In this document: positions 13,319-14,919 of the stretch, one piece after another
How the letters are laid out: every line of letters starts with the position of its first letter
How positions within the stretch are numbered: the first letter of the stretch is position 1
Assembly: GCA_023336875.1 (NCBI GenBank)
Contig: JAMBLH010000021.1
Span: forward strand, 1-14,919
Direction: 5' to 3'
Length of the DNA: 14,919 nucleotides
Origin: Actinomycetes bacterium
GTDB lineage: Bacteria; Actinomycetota; Acidimicrobiia; Spongiisociales; UBA5794
Position numbers and translations under genes: made by a program
Notes under the pieces: generated by a model
What the model was told of the DNA's origin: nothing
The model's database searches: none
What the model saw: the letters and a program-made list of their open reading frames with translations, nothing else

Positions 13319-14919
13319 TACGTTCGTTCGTCGAGCAGCATCGCTATGTCCTTGACGATGACCGATTCGTCCGCGCCAAGGTCTTTGACACCGTCATCCA
13401 TCATGACATAACAGAAGGGACAACCCGTTGCAACGATGTCAGCATCGGTGGCAAGGGCCTCCTCTGTACGGTCGATGTTGACCTTCTTGCCCGTATTCTC
13501 CTCAAACCAGAACTTGCCTCCACCTGCTCCGCAACAGAACGAGTTCGTGCCGTTGCGTGGCATCTCAACTCGGATTCCTGTGGCGTCCACGACGGTTCGA
13601 GGCGCAAGGAACGTGTCGTTATGTCGACCGAGGTAGCACGGGTCGTGAAAGACAATCGTCTCGCCGGTTGACGTCGGTGTAAGCCTGCCTTCCTCAACAA
13701 GTTGGCTCAGCAGCTCGGAGTGATGCATGACCGTGTAGTCACCGCCGAACTGGGGGTACTCGTTCCCAAGCGTGTTGAAGCAGTGAGGGCACTGGGTAAC
13801 GATCTTGTCGATTCCAAGGTCGTTGAGCGTCTCGATGTTCTGAAGGGCGAGACCCTGGAACACGTACTCGTTGCCTGTTCTGCGTGCCGGATCCCCCGTG
13901 CAGAGTTCCTTGGAGCCGAGGATCGCGAAATCGACGCCCGCCTTGTGCAGGAGACGTGCTGTTGACACCGTTACGTTGCGGTTGCGATCATCGAAGCTGC
14001 CTGCGCAACCGACCCACATCAGGTACTCGGCAGTGACACCAGCCTCACCGAGACGCTTCACCTCGAAGTCGAGCTGATCGGTCCAGTCGTCCCTTGTGCT
14101 CTGATCCATTCCATATGGGTTGGATGAGTTCTCCATCGACACATACGCCTTGCCGAGCTCTGAGGGGAAGTCGGCCTCCATGAGCGAGAGATACCTACGC
14201 ATGTCAAGGATCTTGTCGAGGATGTCGATGCCTGCAGGACAAGCCTCATCACACGCCCGACAGGTCGTGCACGCCCACAGCTCCTCGGATGTGATTCTTT
14301 CGAACACGTTGTCCGATGTCACAGTGATGGCACTGTCAACCCCAACCGGAGGGGATTGGGGCGGCGTTGCGGTCGCCGCGGCAACTGTGCCCAGTTTCAA
14401 CACGATCTCGCGTGGATCGAGCGGCTTCCCCGTCTGGTTCGCAGGACACACCGCAGTGCACCGGCCACAGATCGTGCACGCGTCGGTGTCAAGAAGCGAC
14501 TTCCATGTGAACTCTGCAACGGTGGACGCCCCGATGCTCTCGATGTCGGTGGCCTCCATGAGATTCGGCACGGCTCGCATCGCGCCCTTCGGACGTTGCC
14601 GCGGTTGAAGCGCCAAATTGGCTGGCGTGACAACCATGTGGCGCAGCTTGGTTACCGGGAGCATGACGAGGAACGCGAAGAACGCAAGCACATGGATGAT
14701 CCACCACGTCTGGTGAATGCCGCTGGCCGACGCTTCGGGGATGAGGTCCGATAGCGGGTAGCCGACAATCGACCACTGTTCGAAGGTAGGTCTGCCCACC
14801 AGCGAGATCCGTGCTGCCTCGGTGAACAGGCCTGAGACGCCGATCGTCGCGAGCATGAAGAGAATCCAGCCGTCCTCTGGTCTGGTCTTGGATCGGATGC
14901 GCCATGGCCTGACGATGTA
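13318..14919 (-). CDS. Membrane (Fe-S) oxidoreductase of the EtfD/HdrD type (5' end beyond the window)
   Basis: The frame runs uninterrupted to the right edge (533 residues seen; an internal ATG at 14856 is not the start). Numbering begins at the edge. Two membrane helices (about 18-40 and 70-90, with histidines that could bind haem) look like the end of a NarI-type domain. Two 4Fe-4S motifs follow: CTICGRCTAVCP (C148, C151, C154, C158) and CTTCRACDEACP (C217, C220, C223, C227). Two CCG domains come next: C305, C340, C377, C380, then C428, C462/C463 (SFCCGAGGG), C500 and C503. This matches actinobacterial EtfD, inferred to carry electrons from electron-transfer flavoprotein (fatty-acid oxidation) to menaquinone; other Hdr-like roles remain possible. 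The remnant antiporter gene starts 12 nt or more after its stop. Confidence 0.92.
   Translation of the reverse strand, partial: YIVRPWRIRSKTRPEDGWILFMLATIGVSGLFTEAARISLVGRPTFEQWSIVGYPLSDLIPEASASGIHQTWWIIHVLAFFAFLVMLPVTKLRHMVVTPANLALQPRQRPKGAMRAVPNLMEATDIESIGASTVAEFTWKSLLDTDACTICGRCTAVCPANQTGKPLDPREIVLKLGTVAAATATPPQSPPVGVDSAITVTSDNVFERITSEELWACTTCRACDEACPAGIDILDKILDMRRYLSLMEADFPSELGKAYVSMENSSNPYGMDQSTRDDWTDQLDFEVKRLGEAGVTAEYLMWVGCAGSFDDRNRNVTVSTARLLHKAGVDFAILGSKELCTGDPARRTGNEYVFQGLALQNIETLNDLGIDKIVTQCPHCFNTLGNEYPQFGGDYTVMHHSELLSQLVEEGRLTPTSTGETIVFHDPCYLGRHNDTFLAPRTVVDATGIRVEMPRNGTNSFCCGAGGGKFWFEENTGKKVNIDRTEEALATDADIVATGCPFCYVMMDDGVKDLGADESVIVKDIAMLLDERT

Overview
The window looks like chromosomal DNA of an actinobacterium, probably from a deep lineage such as Acidimicrobiia (the lineage is inference). 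The best evidence is a clear bacterial proteasome activator (Bpa/PafE) with its C-terminal tyrosine motif, a family confined to proteasome-bearing Actinomycetota. A membrane electron-transfer iron-sulfur protein of the EtfD type, a DUF7144 membrane protein and a polytopic molybdoprotein with an apparent Tat segment agree with this. The sequence is moderately GC-rich. I see no tRNA, rRNA, CRISPR array, insertion sequence or phage gene. No gene-free stretch exceeds 300 bases; the longest, between pheA and the MFS gene, is about 175 bases.

Left part (1-5853): the 3' end of an unknown plus-strand gene (1-159) meets a minus-strand block, read right to left: a CaCA-type Na+/Ca2+ antiporter, PolX (ATGA overlap with the antiporter), a membrane-anchored molybdopterin oxidoreductase, Bpa/PafE and a PAC2-family protein. 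The last two are both linked by family to proteasome biology. Each has a TANNNT box exactly 6 nt before its ATG, which suggests leaderless transcription.

Middle (5854-8167, plus strand): nhaA diverges from the CaCA antiporter across a 79-bp gap, so two sodium-linked antiporters share one promoter region. A DUF547 protein follows and converges, with overlap, on the next minus-strand block.

Right part (minus strand): a small unknown membrane protein follows, 1 nt downstream, a solitary beta-type DNA methyltransferase. Further right are prephenate dehydratase (pheA), an MFS transporter and a DUF7144 membrane protein followed by a strong hairpin terminator. Last come an internally deleted CPA2-type antiporter and a large EtfD-like iron-sulfur protein that runs off the right edge. 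The pheA/MFS gap holds three clusters of degenerate 7-bp tandem repeats and a perfect 16-bp palindrome.

Most genes are ordinary housekeeping or ion-homeostasis genes. The items most worth a second look are the collapsed antiporter with its odd start, the heptamer-repeat gap, the Bpa/PAC2 pair, the Sec/Tat-type molybdoprotein and the methyltransferase/membrane-protein pair. I found no clear new multi-gene system.
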